From an uncultured Chlorobiaceae bacterium (GTDB lineage: Bacteria > Bacteroidota > Chlorobiia > Chlorobiales > Chlorobiaceae): a stretch of 64,000 bases of DNA. Positions 1-9,512 of this stretch are shown piece by piece (positions within the stretch are counted from its first letter, which is position 1; each line of letters begins with the position of its first letter). Below the pieces are notes generated by a model. It saw only the letters and a program-made list of their open reading frames with translations, did not search any database and had not been told where the DNA came from. The stretch is taken from contig CAITSZ010000030.1 of assembly GCA_903895195.1 (NCBI GenBank), positions 1-64,000 of the forward strand, given 5' to 3'. Made by a program: the position numbers and the translations under genes.

Positions 1-93
1 TGCAGGAACATCGGAAACGTACAATACGAAGAAGCGGAGTGGTTCCGTGCACCAGGACGTTCTTATGTTGCCGGAGTGGATTTCACTTTCTGA
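1..93 (+). CDS. C-terminal end of a TonB-dependent outer-membrane receptor (partial)
   Basis: Only the last 30 codons are present; the gene begins upstream of the window. The tail reads ...[17 protein letters not shown] and stops at 91-93. Alternating hydrophobic residues ending in an aromatic F are the signature of the last beta-strand of an outer-membrane barrel. The PGRSY pattern before that strand is typical of TonB-dependent receptors, including cobalamin (BtuB) and iron-chelate receptors. The substrate cannot be read from this fragment. A cobalamin receptor would make sense because the nearby BchE needs cobalamin, but that is inference only. A strong terminator follows directly. Confidence 0.6.
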   Translation, partial: CRNIGNVQYEEAEWFRAPGRSYVAGVDFTF

Positions 94-125
94 AGAGATC
101 CATAAGCAATAAGTCGTAATGACCT

Positions 126-163
126 GAGCCAGCCCTTCACACTGAGGGGCTGGCTCTTTTTTT
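126..163 (+). terminator. Rho-independent terminator of the receptor gene
   Basis: A perfect 10-bp stem (gagccagccc at 126-135 with gggctggctc at 147-156), an 11-nt loop and then a run of T. It separates the receptor gene from bchS, which therefore needs its own promoter in 164-246. Confidence 0.9.
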
Positions 164-246
164 AATCGTTAGTTTACATCAGAGGATTTTATTACATTTT
201 CCAATCCTGTTAAAACCACAACCAACGCACATCTTTTTGTAATTCT

Positions 247-3200
247 ATGCACGATAAAATCAGAATTGCCGCTATAGTCGGGATGGAGCAATGCAACCAG
301 CGTGTCTGGCGCGAGGTAACCTCCAAAATAGCCGCACACGTCGAATTGACCCAATGGACCGATCAGGATCTTGAGCATCAGAACCCTGAAGCAGCCAAGG
401 CCATCCACAATGCCGATTGTATTTTTACCACTCTGATTCAGTTCAAGGTTCAGGCAGACTGGCTGCATGAGCAAATTGAAGATTCGAAGGTAAAAGTGAT
501 TTTTGCCTATGAGTCGATGCCTGAAGTTATGCAGCTGACAAAAGTCGGCAATTATGTGGTTTCAGGGGACGGCAGCGGAATGCCTGAGATCGTCAAAAAA
601 GTTGCCAAGATGCTGGTGAAGGGGCGCGATGAAGATGCGCTTTACGGCTACATGAAGCTGCTGAAAATAATGCGCACCATGCTGCCGCTCATTCCTAAAA
701 AAGCGAAGGATTTCAAGAACTGGATGCAGGTTTATACCTACTGGATGAATCCGACGACGGACAATCTGGCATCGATGTTCAACTATATTGTAGCAGAATA
801 CTTCGAGGTAGACGTCAAGGCTGAGAAGGTACAGGAAGTACCCACAATGGGCTTTTACCATCCTGATGCACCGGAGTATCAGAAAGATCTGCACCATTAT
901 GAAAAGTGGCTGCACAAACGTGATAAGACATCAGCCAAAAGAAGAAACATTGGTCTCCTCTTCTTCCGCAAGCACCTGCTGCAGGAAAAAGAGTATATCG
1001 ACAATACCATCCGGGCCATCGAGGCCAAGGGGCTAAATCCCCTGCCGGTTTTCGTTATGGGCGTAGAGGGACATGTAGCCGCCAGAGAGTGGTTTACGCA
1101 TAACAACATCGACATGCTGATCAACATGATGGGCTTCGGCTTTGTGGGTGGTCCTGCGGGAGCAACCACACCTGGCGCATCGTCGGCAGCACGTGAAGAG
1201 ATACTTGGAAAAATCAACGCACCGTATGTGGTTTCTCAGCCACTCTTTATACAGGACTTTGCTTCATGGAAGTCGCAGGGAGTTATCCCATTGCAGTCGG
1301 CCATGACCTATTCACTGCCTGAGATGGACGGTGCAGTATGCCCTGTAGTGCTTGGCGCCATAAAAGACGGACGCCTGCAAACTGTTCCCGATCGTCTGGA
1401 AAGACTTGCCGGACTTGCCAAGAAGTTTTCCGATCTTCGACAGGTTTCCAACAGAGATAAGAAAGTTGCTCTTGTTGTCTATGACTATCCACCGGGTATG
1501 GGTAAAAAGGCAAGTGCCGCCCTGCTCGACGTACCGAAAAGTATTTACAATATCCTCGTCTCTCTTCGCAGTGAAGGCTACAATATCGGCGAGCTGCCGG
1601 AGTCGCCGGAAGCGCTGCTTGGAATGCTCGACAAGGCAACGGATTACGAAATCCAGGCTCACGAACAGGATTGCTTTTCCATTGACAGAGAGCTTTTCAA
1701 CAGCATCACCAGCGTCAGGGAGCGCGAGCGCATTGAAGGACGCTGGAGCGGATTTCCAGGTGACATTGCTCCAATTAAACCGGACAGACTTTTTATCGGC
1801 GGCATAACGCTTGGCAATATCTTTATCGGTGTTCAGCCGCGTCTTGGCATTCAAGGCGATCCGATGCGCCTGCTTTTCGACAAGGAGAACACTCCGCATC
1901 ATCAGTATATCGCCTTCTACCGCTGGATCAGCAGAGTGTTCGGAGCCAACGCACTTGTACACATCGGCATGCACGGCACTGCAGAATGGATGCCCGGCCT
2001 TCAGCTTGGCGTTACAGGCGATTGCTGGTCAGATGCTCTGCTCGGTGAAGTACCGCATTTCTATATTTACCCGATCAATAACCCGAGCGAAGCGAACATC
2101 GCAAAACGTCGCGGGTTCGCAACCATGATTTCGCATAACATTCCGCCGCTCGCAAGGGCAGGGCTTTACAAGGAGCTGCCCGCATTCAAGGAGATGCTGA
2201 GCGATTACCGCGAACGTGGTCTTGAGAAAATCGTGGACGTTGAGACGGAAGAAGTTATCATCACCAAAGCGCAGCAGCTCAATTTGACGGATGACTGCCC
2301 GCGCGTCGAAGGAGAAGCATTCCACGACTATATCAGCCGCCTCTATACCTATATGATGGAGCTTGAGGGACGCCTGATTTCTAACTCGCTTCATGTTTTC
2401 GGTGAAACGCCAAAGCTTGAAACCCAGGTGACAACCATTACAGAGTACCTGAAGGTGCGCGGTAATGAAAAGTCACTGCCATCGATCATCATGCAGGCAA
2501 TCGGTGAGGATGAAACCTACGGCGATTATGCCTCGCTTGCCACTCGTGCCCGCAAGGGTGAGCCGCTCGCCCTCAAGTCTCGTGAGACTGTTGACGAACA
2601 TACGAGAGAGTTTATCGAAAAGACCATTTTCGGACAGACCAACCCTGCAACTGTCATCAACAAGATGACGGGTGGAGCAAAAGTGTCGCAGGAGATGGTT
2701 GAGGCTATCAACAGTTCCCTGCAGGATGGTGTTGCCCTGAAGCGTGCGCTTGAGGACAACCGCAATGAGATGAGGGGCTTTCTGAGAGCTCTATGCGGTG
2801 AATACATCCCCTCAGGTTCCGGCGGCGATCTTGTACGTGACGGTGCAGGCATTCTGCCGACCGGTCGCAACATCCACGCTATCGATCCATGGCGCATCCC
2901 TTCAGAACTTGCGTTCAAGCGGGGCAAGCAGATTGGAGACACTATTCTGAAACGCCACACAGAAGAAAACGACGGTGAGTACCCTGAAACAATTGCACAG
3001 GTGCTCTGGGGTCTTGATACCATCAAGAGCAAGGGTGAGGCTGTTGCGGTGATCATTCACCTTATGGGCGCTGAACCAGCATACGACGCCCAAGGCAAAA
3101 TAAGCCACTACCGTCTCGTTCCGCTCGAAAAACTTGGCCGACCCAGAATTGATGTACTGATCCAGATCAGCTCGATCTTCCGTGACACTTTTGGTGTTCT

Positions 3201-4053
3201 TGTCGATCATCTTGATAAACTGGTCAAGGATGCGGCAAAAGCCATTGAGCCACATGAGATGAACCATATCAAAAAGCATGTTGATGCGGCATTGAAAGAG
3301 GGTAAAGATTTTGAGAGTGCAACATCACGTCTCTTTACTCAAGCACCGGGAGCTTACGGTTCGCAGGTTGAGGAACTTGTAGAAGATTCTGCCTGGGAGT
3401 CTGAAGAGGACCTTGACAACATGTTTATCAAACGAACCGGTTTCGCTTATGGCGGTAACCGTTACGGTGACCAGCAGACTGATATTCTGAAAGGCCTGCT
3501 CAGCACTGTTGATCGTGTTGTGCAGCAGGTTGACTCGGCTGAATTCGGCATTACTGATATCGACCGCTACTTCTCGTCTTCAGGAGCCCTCCAGCTGTCT
3601 GCCCGCCGCCGTAATCCTAAAGGGGATAACGTCAAGCTGAACTATGTTGAGACCTTTACGGCTGACGTGAAAATTGATGATGCTGATAAAGCTTTAAAGG
3701 TCGAGTTCCGTTCGAAGCTGCTCAACCCGAAATGGTTTGAAACAATGCTCGACCAGGGTCATAGCGGAGCGGCCGAAATCAGCAACCGCTTTACCTATAT
3801 GCTTGGCTGGGATGCGGTCACCAAAGGAGTTGACGACTGGGTATACAAGGAGGCAGCCGAAACATACGCCATAGATCCGAAAATGCGCGAACGCCTTATG
3901 AAGGTCAATCCAAAAGCGTTTAAAAACATTGTAGGCCGTATGCTTGAAGCGAGCGGTCGCGGAATGTGGAGCGCTGACCCCGAGATGATTGAAAAGCTGC
4001 AGGAAATTTATTCCGATCTCGAAGATCGCCTTGAAGGCATTGAGATTTCATAA
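247..4053 (+). CDS. bchS: Magnesium chelatase large subunit paralogue BchS
   Basis: 1268 residues, the usual length for the CobN/BchH-type large subunit that binds protoporphyrin IX and receives Mg2+ from the BchI/BchD motor. The family core motif HIGMHGTAEWMPG lies near residue 572, followed by the NNPSEANIAKRRG stretch, and the GGPAGATTPGAS segment lies near 300. Green sulfur bacteria are known to carry up to three paralogues (BchH, BchS, BchT). This one is called BchS because it is the first of the tandem pair upstream of bchH-bchM-bchE, the order I recall for Chlorobaculum tepidum. BchS is thought to favour the bacteriochlorophyll c branch. The assignment as H-type subunit is firm; the choice between S and H rests on order. 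A palindromic terminator follows. Confidence 0.9.
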   Translation: MHDKIRIAAIVGMEQCNQRVWREVTSKIAAHVELTQWTDQDLEHQNPEAAKAIHNADCIFTTLIQFKVQADWLHEQIEDSKVKVIFAYESMPEVMQLTKVGNYVVSGDGSGMPEIVKKVAKMLVKGRDEDALYGYMKLLKIMRTMLPLIPKKAKDFKNWMQVYTYWMNPTTDNLASMFNYIVAEYFEVDVKAEKVQEVPTMGFYHPDAPEYQKDLHHYEKWLHKRDKTSAKRRNIGLLFFRKHLLQEKEYIDNTIRAIEAKGLNPLPVFVMGVEGHVAAREWFTHNNIDMLINMMGFGFVGGPAGATTPGASSAAREEILGKINAPYVVSQPLFIQDFASWKSQGVIPLQSAMTYSLPEMDGAVCPVVLGAIKDGRLQTVPDRLERLAGLAKKFSDLRQVSNRDKKVALVVYDYPPGMGKKASAALLDVPKSIYNILVSLRSEGYNIGELPESPEALLGMLDKATDYEIQAHEQDCFSIDRELFNSITSVRERERIEGRWSGFPGDIAPIKPDRLFIGGITLGNIFIGVQPRLGIQGDPMRLLFDKENTPHHQYIAFYRWISRVFGANALVHIGMHGTAEWMPGLQLGVTGDCWSDALLGEVPHFYIYPINNPSEANIAKRRGFATMISHNIPPLARAGLYKELPAFKEMLSDYRERGLEKIVDVETEEVIITKAQQLNLTDDCPRVEGEAFHDYISRLYTYMMELEGRLISNSLHVFGETPKLETQVTTITEYLKVRGNEKSLPSIIMQAIGEDETYGDYASLATRARKGEPLALKSRETVDEHTREFIEKTIFGQTNPATVINKMTGGAKVSQEMVEAINSSLQDGVALKRALEDNRNEMRGFLRALCGEYIPSGSGGDLVRDGAGILPTGRNIHAIDPWRIPSELAFKRGKQIGDTILKRHTEENDGEYPETIAQVLWGLDTIKSKGEAVAVIIHLMGAEPAYDAQGKISHYRLVPLEKLGRPRIDVLIQISSIFRDTFGVLVDHLDKLVKDAAKAIEPHEMNHIKKHVDAALKEGKDFESATSRLFTQAPGAYGSQVEELVEDSAWESEEDLDNMFIKRTGFAYGGNRYGDQQTDILKGLLSTVDRVVQQVDSAEFGITDIDRYFSSSGALQLSARRRNPKGDNVKLNYVETFTADVKIDDADKALKVEFRSKLLNPKWFETMLDQGHSGAAEISNRFTYMLGWDAVTKGVDDWVYKEAAETYAIDPKMRERLMKVNPKAFKNIVGRMLEASGRGMWSADPEMIEKLQEIYSDLEDRLEGIEIS

Positions 4054-4074
4054 ACTCCAGCAACAACAAGATTA

Positions 4075-4112
4075 CAATAGAAAAGCACGGCTCACACCGT
4101 GCTTTTCTATTG
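4075..4112 (+). terminator. Strong hairpin after bchS
   Basis: A perfect 16-bp inverted repeat (4075-4090 with 4097-4112) around a 6-nt loop, with an A-rich left arm and a T-rich right arm, starting 21 bp after the bchS stop. It fits an intrinsic terminator active in either direction, or a processing site that lowers bchH expression relative to bchS. Confidence 0.8.
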
Positions 4113-4778
4113 ACGTATAATCGTCATTGCGAATGAAGCGTGAGCTATCATCCCGACAGGCAGGATAGTGGTATGAAGTTTCTTTTTTGCTGATGCGTTT
4201 GGTATATTATATGAAATATGTACTTATGGACATAGGGAATAGAAATATTATACGCAGCATCTGCCGATCCCTTGAGGTTCTGCTTTTTTTTGTGATTTCT
4301 GTTGTCGGCTTCAGCGTTCTCGTCAAAACAACATCTCTCAGCTCCAAGTCAAAGACAAAATCACAATACGGGTGCAGGCTTGCACCTCGTGAGCTTTGCA
4401 TCTCTGAATCCGCTCTTCCTTTACACTACGCTCTTGAAGGTATACATGGCTTTTTCACCTCTCAACACAAAACAGGCTCTTCATCATTTACAATACACTC
4501 AGGGACTCCCCCATTCCCTGATATTCTGCATCGCCAGCATCTCCCTATAGAGCAAAGGGGAAGTGAAGTACACAACAACGGTCTCTCCATTTCATCCCCT
4601 TTGCACAAGCCGGACAACCTCTTTCAGCAAAATCCCGTCTTACTGATTTGATTCCCCGCTATACGTTTACCTATTAAGCAAATACCACGCTTGAACCATT
4701 AATGGATCACTGAACCGGACACTCCACCCTACGGTGGATAGTTTGACGGTATTAACATTTTATTGACAGGTTACACGT
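4113..4778. other. Long non-coding gap between bchS and bchH
   Basis: No convincing gene is visible in these 666 bases. The open frames, such as one at 4187-4651, have no family resemblance and low-complexity composition. The gap holds small structured elements: an inverted repeat ggtgca/tgcacc near 4371-4386, a palindrome ccattaatgg at 4696-4705 and a tight hairpin tccacc/ggtgga at 4723-4738 with a 4-nt loop, about 40 bp before the bchH start. The last two probably belong to the bchH leader or promoter. I recall one extra locus number between bchS and bchH in C. tepidum, so a decayed small gene is possible. Confidence 0.5.
4121..4170. repeat. Probable dispersed intergenic repeat of the tcattgcga/gaagcg type
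   Basis: The stretch begins tcgtcattgcgaatgaagcg and continues to a ccgacaggcagg segment. It resembles a short intergenic repeat scattered through many bacterial genomes (cattgcgag...gaagcg). Only this one copy is visible in the window, so its repeat status is inferred from resemblance. Confidence 0.35.
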
Positions 4779-7700
4779 ATGCATTTTGTGTTTCTTACCA
4801 TGGAGGCTACCAACAACAGCACTCTTAAAGCTGCTGCTGATGAACTGAACAGGAAGTTTCATATCGGGCTGGAGGTGTCTGTATTCAGTCTTGGCCTTCA
4901 TAACAGCAAAAAGCTCTGGGAAACGCTTGAACATACTCTTCCTCATGCAGATGTAGTATTCGGATCGATGCTCTTCAGCGAGGAGATTGTACGCCCGCTT
5001 GAAAAACTGCTTGCGACTCTTAGCTGTCCTGTCTGCATGATTACCAGCAATCCCGCGCTGATAACCCAGACAAGACTTGGCAAGTTTTCTCTGGGAAAGA
5101 GTAAAAAAGAAGAGCCGAAGGAATCGAATATTTTTAAGCAATGGGCTTCAAAACTGATGCCCAAACACAGCCATGGAGAAAGCCAGCGGCAGCTGACGCT
5201 TGTGCGGAATGTCAGTAAAATCATGAAGTACCTGCCCGGCAGGGCTCGCGATATTCATACCTTTATTGCAGCCCACCAGTTCTGGCTGAACGGTTCGCAG
5301 GAAAATATGGAACGATTCCTTTCCCTGCTGGTTGACCGTTACGTTCCGGGCTGGCAAGGTAAACTCCCTCAGGAAGATCCGCTCTTTTATCCCGATGCGG
5401 CAATATGCCACCCTGAAGCGACTGAGCCTTTTTTCTCATCTACGCACTTTCTGGGGTGGCTGAAACAGAACAAACCGCACTTTAACACAGGACTGGTCGT
5501 AATTCTTGCCATGCGCTCGACAGTATTGAGCAAAAACATGGCGCACCTTAACTATCTGATACACTCATTGGAATCAAAGGGAATCAAATGCTGCATCGCC
5601 TATAGCGGCGGCCTGGATTTTCGTCCGGTTCTCGACAGGTTTTTTAATTCAGACGTATCCGGCTCACTGAAACCGTCACTGTTGATCAATGCTACAGGAT
5701 TTTCGCTTGTCGGCGGCCCTGCTGAAAACAAGGCCCCAGAAGCGATAGCAGTTTTGAAAAAGCTCGATATCCCCTGCCTTAATCTTATTCCTCTTTCATT
5801 CCAGCCCATTGAGCAGTGGCGAGAAAGCAATCTTGGACTGACACCACTTCAAACAGCTTTGAGTGTTGCTGTGACCGAGCTGGACGGATCAATAGAACCT
5901 CAGATCTATGCCGGGACTGAAACAGGGAGTGAACGGACTATTGCGCTTGAAGCTGAAGTAAACATTATTGCTGAACGAGTTCATCGGTTTCTCAGACTGC
6001 AGGATAGAGCTCCCGGTAACAAGAAAATTGCCATTATTCTTTTTAATTTTCCCCCTAATCTCGGCAATGCCGGTACGGCCGCTTATCTCAACGTTTTTGA
6101 GAGCCTGCACCGGCTGCTGCTTGAGATGAAAGCTGCAGGCTACAGTGTGGATGTTCCGGAAACAACTGAAGCATTGAGAGATCGACTGCTTGAAGGTAAC
6201 CGGCTTGTATATGGAACCGATGGCAATGTTGACGGTCATTTGACTGTTGAAGAGTACCGAAAACTCTTTCCTGCCTATGAGGGGATAGAACCTTTCTGGG
6301 GAGACGCTCCCGGTGAAATTCTCAATGACCGGACCCGCTTTCATATTCTCGGCTGCTCACTGGGAAATATTTTTATCGGCCAGCAGCCAAGTTTTGGATA
6401 TGAGCGCGATCCGATGCGCCTGCTTATGGCTAAGGATGCCGCGCCGAACCATGCATTTGCCGCATTCTATACATGGATTGAACATAGCTTCAACGCCGAT
6501 GCCGTGCTTCACTTCGGAACACATGGCGCACTTGAATTTATGCCAGGCAAACAGGTTGGACTTTCAAGCTTGTGCTGGCCGAAAAGACTGATTGGCGCTC
6601 TTCCTAACTTTTACTGCTATTGCGTCAATAATCCGAGCGAAGGAGCGATTGCCAAACGTCGCGGATTTGCCACGCTTGTCAGCTACCTTTCGCCTCCACT
6701 GGAACATGCCGGCCTCTACAAGGGTTTGCGCAAACTTAAAGATCTGGTTGCAGGGTACAGGAACAATCCATCAGATGACCTGCTTGATGAGATCAAGGAG
6801 CTGGCAACAGCTCTTGAAATTGACATCGACCAGAACAGTTTGCCCGTTCAAGAGTTCCTCACAAGACTGAACAGTGAGCTTTACCTGATTGAAGAGCGAA
6901 TGATTCCGCTTGGGCTGCATATCATGGGCGAAGCTCCTTCACCTGAAAGTGTCAGTGATCATCTGGCTCACCTTGCAGAACACTCGCGCCAGGAACTTGA
7001 CGGGAACTCCCTGCCGGAACTGATCTGCAATCACCTGAAGTACGATTACCAGCAGATACTTGATCAATTGGGAACGAACCGGGAAGCTCAGGAGAGATGG
7101 CAAGAGGTATCGGCAATTTCCCGAGAGACAGTCAAGCGATTTACCGGACATTTCGATACTGAAAAAAATCATGCCATTTCTTTGTCAAGACTCCTTGAAG
7201 GAAGCCTTGCCGTCAGGATATCGGCAGCAGACGACTATCTGCATAAGAGGGCAGGCATAAAACCGGGAGAGCTGAAGCGCTTCTGGCATTTCATGAACAT
7301 CGTTCTCATAAATCTCTCTGAAAACCACGAGCTTAAGGCAGTGCTCCATGCACTTGAAGGCAAGTTCATTGCTCCTTCACCAGGCAACGACCTGGTTCGG
7401 AACCCCGACATCGTGCCGACAGGAAGAAATATTCACAGCCTTGATCCTTACACCATTCCTTCAGCTTTTGCGCAACAGGCAGGGAAACGGTCTGCTGAAG
7501 AGCTGCTTCTGCAATACAAGAAGGAGAGCGGTGACAGTCCGGAATCGATTGCACTGATTCTGTGGGGGACTGATAACCTGAAAAGCGACGGCGAAGGAGT
7601 TGCTCAGGCACTGGCGCTGATGGGTGCAAAAGCTAAAACGGATGAACTTGGAAAAATAGGGGATGTGGAGCTTATCCCTCTCATTGAACTTGGCCGGCCC

Positions 7701-8609
7701 CGCATAGACGTGGTGATGACTATCAGCGGCATTTTCAGGGATCTTTTATCCCTGCAGGTCAGACTGCTTGACAAGGCTGCCCGTCTGGCTGCCGCAGCCG
7801 ATGAACCCGATGAGATGAACTTTATAAGAAAGCATGTACAGAGGGAGATGCTTGAGAGAAACTGCTCCTTTGAGGAGGCCTCGAACAGGGTTTATTCAAA
7901 TGCACCAGGAAGCTATGGCGCAAATGTAAACCATCTTGTTGAAAGCAGCACCTGGGAAGAGGACGAACAGCTTGCTGAAGCTTTTGTAACGAGGAAAAGC
8001 TTTGCAGTATCATCCTCCGGTCAGTGGGAGGAGTGCCCTGATGCCCTTCGCTCTGCGCTGAAAAATGTAACTCTGACATTCCAGAATATCGACAGCTTTG
8101 AAATCGGTATTTCTGATATTGACCATTATTATGAGTATCTTGGCGGAGTTTCAAAAACTGTGGAGCATCTTAGTAAAAGCAAACCGAAAGTGATGGTTGG
8201 CGATATAGATGGTGTGGGAACAAAGCAGCGTATCTGTTCTCTTGAAAAAATGGTTTCGCTTGAAGCACGCACCAAACTGCTTAATCCGAAATGGTATGAA
8301 GCCATGCTGGAGCAAGGCTATGAGGGGGTAAGGGAGATAGAGTCGCATCTCAGCAACACCTATGGATGGAGTGCCACTGCCTCGGCAGTTAAAAAGTGGA
8401 CCTATGATCAATTCAATGAAACCTTTCTGCAAGACAAGGCCATGCTCGAACGTCTTGCCGCCCTTAATCCGCATGCAACCATGTCGATGACCAGACGACT
8501 GCTCGAAGCTCACTCACGGGGATTCTGGGAGGCTGAGGATAGCGCCATCGAAGAACTTCAGGAACTCTATGCCGATCTTGAAACCAGAATTGAAGGGGTT
8601 CACCATTGA
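4779..8609 (+). CDS. bchH: Magnesium chelatase large subunit BchH
   Basis: 1276 residues, a second full-length CobN/BchH-family protein. It is a clear paralogue of the preceding gene: [15 protein letters not shown] starts near residue 578, followed by [13 protein letters not shown], and both genes share the GNIFIG and YERDPMRLL / QGDPMRLL regions. With BchI and BchD it inserts Mg2+ into protoporphyrin IX, the first committed step of bacteriochlorophyll synthesis. Its stop lies 57 bp before the preferred bchM start, so bchH-bchM, and perhaps bchE, form a transcription unit that hands Mg-protoporphyrin straight to the methyltransferase. The N-terminal half is much less like bchS than the C-terminal half. 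It is assigned as BchH rather than BchS because it adjoins bchM. Confidence 0.92.
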   Translation: MHFVFLTMEATNNSTLKAAADELNRKFHIGLEVSVFSLGLHNSKKLWETLEHTLPHADVVFGSMLFSEEIVRPLEKLLATLSCPVCMITSNPALITQTRLGKFSLGKSKKEEPKESNIFKQWASKLMPKHSHGESQRQLTLVRNVSKIMKYLPGRARDIHTFIAAHQFWLNGSQENMERFLSLLVDRYVPGWQGKLPQEDPLFYPDAAICHPEATEPFFSSTHFLGWLKQNKPHFNTGLVVILAMRSTVLSKNMAHLNYLIHSLESKGIKCCIAYSGGLDFRPVLDRFFNSDVSGSLKPSLLINATGFSLVGGPAENKAPEAIAVLKKLDIPCLNLIPLSFQPIEQWRESNLGLTPLQTALSVAVTELDGSIEPQIYAGTETGSERTIALEAEVNIIAERVHRFLRLQDRAPGNKKIAIILFNFPPNLGNAGTAAYLNVFESLHRLLLEMKAAGYSVDVPETTEALRDRLLEGNRLVYGTDGNVDGHLTVEEYRKLFPAYEGIEPFWGDAPGEILNDRTRFHILGCSLGNIFIGQQPSFGYERDPMRLLMAKDAAPNHAFAAFYTWIEHSFNADAVLHFGTHGALEFMPGKQVGLSSLCWPKRLIGALPNFYCYCVNNPSEGAIAKRRGFATLVSYLSPPLEHAGLYKGLRKLKDLVAGYRNNPSDDLLDEIKELATALEIDIDQNSLPVQEFLTRLNSELYLIEERMIPLGLHIMGEAPSPESVSDHLAHLAEHSRQELDGNSLPELICNHLKYDYQQILDQLGTNREAQERWQEVSAISRETVKRFTGHFDTEKNHAISLSRLLEGSLAVRISAADDYLHKRAGIKPGELKRFWHFMNIVLINLSENHELKAVLHALEGKFIAPSPGNDLVRNPDIVPTGRNIHSLDPYTIPSAFAQQAGKRSAEELLLQYKKESGDSPESIALILWGTDNLKSDGEGVAQALALMGAKAKTDELGKIGDVELIPLIELGRPRIDVVMTISGIFRDLLSLQVRLLDKAARLAAAADEPDEMNFIRKHVQREMLERNCSFEEASNRVYSNAPGSYGANVNHLVESSTWEEDEQLAEAFVTRKSFAVSSSGQWEECPDALRSALKNVTLTFQNIDSFEIGISDIDHYYEYLGGVSKTVEHLSKSKPKVMVGDIDGVGTKQRICSLEKMVSLEARTKLLNPKWYEAMLEQGYEGVREIESHLSNTYGWSATASAVKKWTYDQFNETFLQDKAMLERLAALNPHATMSMTRRLLEAHSRGFWEAEDSAIEELQELYADLETRIEGVHH

Positions 8610-8666
8610 AGCATGGGCAAAGTAAAATTTATTAACACCAACCACGTAACGACAAAAACTTATACC

Positions 8667-9365
8667 ATGAGCAGCTCCTCTTTCAATGCTGAAGAACACA
8701 AAAAAATGCTCCGTACCTATTTCGACGGTCAGGGCTTTCAGAGGTGGGCATCAATATACGGTGACGATAAACTCTCTTCCGTACGCAATACTGTCCGGCA
8801 AGGCCATGCCGTTATGATGGACAAGGCATTTGACTGGCTGCAGCAGCTCGGACTTCCCAAAGGTGCAACCGTTCTTGATGCAGGATGCGGAACAGGACTG
8901 TTCAGTATTCGTCTTGCAAAAGAGGGTTACAAAGTGAAATCTGTCGATATCGCATCACAGATGGTGGCTAAAACAAAAGAAGAAGCTACCAAACAGGGAG
9001 TTCAGAATAACATGGAGTTTGAAGTGAACACCATTGAATCAGTAAGCGGAACTTATGATGCAGTGGTATGCTTTGATGTCCTGATCCATTACCCTGCTGA
9101 AGGATTTGCCCAGGCATTCCGGAACCTGAGCAGCCTGACAAAAGGTTCGGTCATATTCACCTACGCTCCTTACAATAACATTCTTGCTTTCCAGCATTGG
9201 CTTGGCGGTTTTTTTCCAAAAAAGGAACGCCGCACAACCATCCAGATGATCAGGGATGAGGAAATGCAAATGGCTATGGATGCAGCCGGAATGAAGGTGA
9301 AAAGTCGGGAAAAAATAAGTTTCGGATTTTATCATACCATGCTTATGAACGCATCGCACAAGTGA
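8667..9365 (+). CDS. bchM: Mg-protoporphyrin IX O-methyltransferase
   Basis: 232 residues from the chosen start. It transfers a methyl group from S-adenosylmethionine to the ring C propionate of Mg-protoporphyrin IX, the step between BchH and BchE. The SAM-binding motif [16 protein letters not shown] lies near residue 69 and [13 protein letters not shown] further on, both standard for this methyltransferase family. An ATG at 8613, 3 bp after bchH, would add 18 residues ([18 protein letters not shown]) unlike the family N-terminus; [15 protein letters not shown] is preferred although no good Shine-Dalgarno precedes either. Direct contact between BchH-type subunits and BchM has been reported in Chlorobaculum, which fits the close linkage. 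Confidence 0.92.
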   Translation: MSSSSFNAEEHKKMLRTYFDGQGFQRWASIYGDDKLSSVRNTVRQGHAVMMDKAFDWLQQLGLPKGATVLDAGCGTGLFSIRLAKEGYKVKSVDIASQMVAKTKEEATKQGVQNNMEFEVNTIESVSGTYDAVVCFDVLIHYPAEGFAQAFRNLSSLTKGSVIFTYAPYNNILAFQHWLGGFFPKKERRTTIQMIRDEEMQMAMDAAGMKVKSREKISFGFYHTMLMNASHK

Positions 9366-9512
9366 CGGGCGTTGTGGTTAATAGCTTATGAGAATTTTAG
9401 AAAAAAAGTTGTAAATTAGTAATTCAGGGATTTTTATCAGTCAAACCAAGGTTCTCTTTGTAATGTACTGCAATCCCTATTTCGTAATAACAAATCTGGA
9501 GGATGGAGACCG

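Noticed and set aside
2029-2394. Long antisense frames inside bchS and bchH
   Set aside because: They are shadows of strongly conserved coding sequence in other frames and have no motifs.
4187-4651. 154-codon open frame between bchS and bchH
   Set aside because: No family resemblance, biased composition, and hairpins within it; no ribosome site. Treated as non-coding, though a decayed gene cannot be excluded.
9366-9512. Cobalamin riboswitch before bchE
   Set aside because: The conserved B12-box sequences were not found; the region is simple AT-rich promoter-like DNA.
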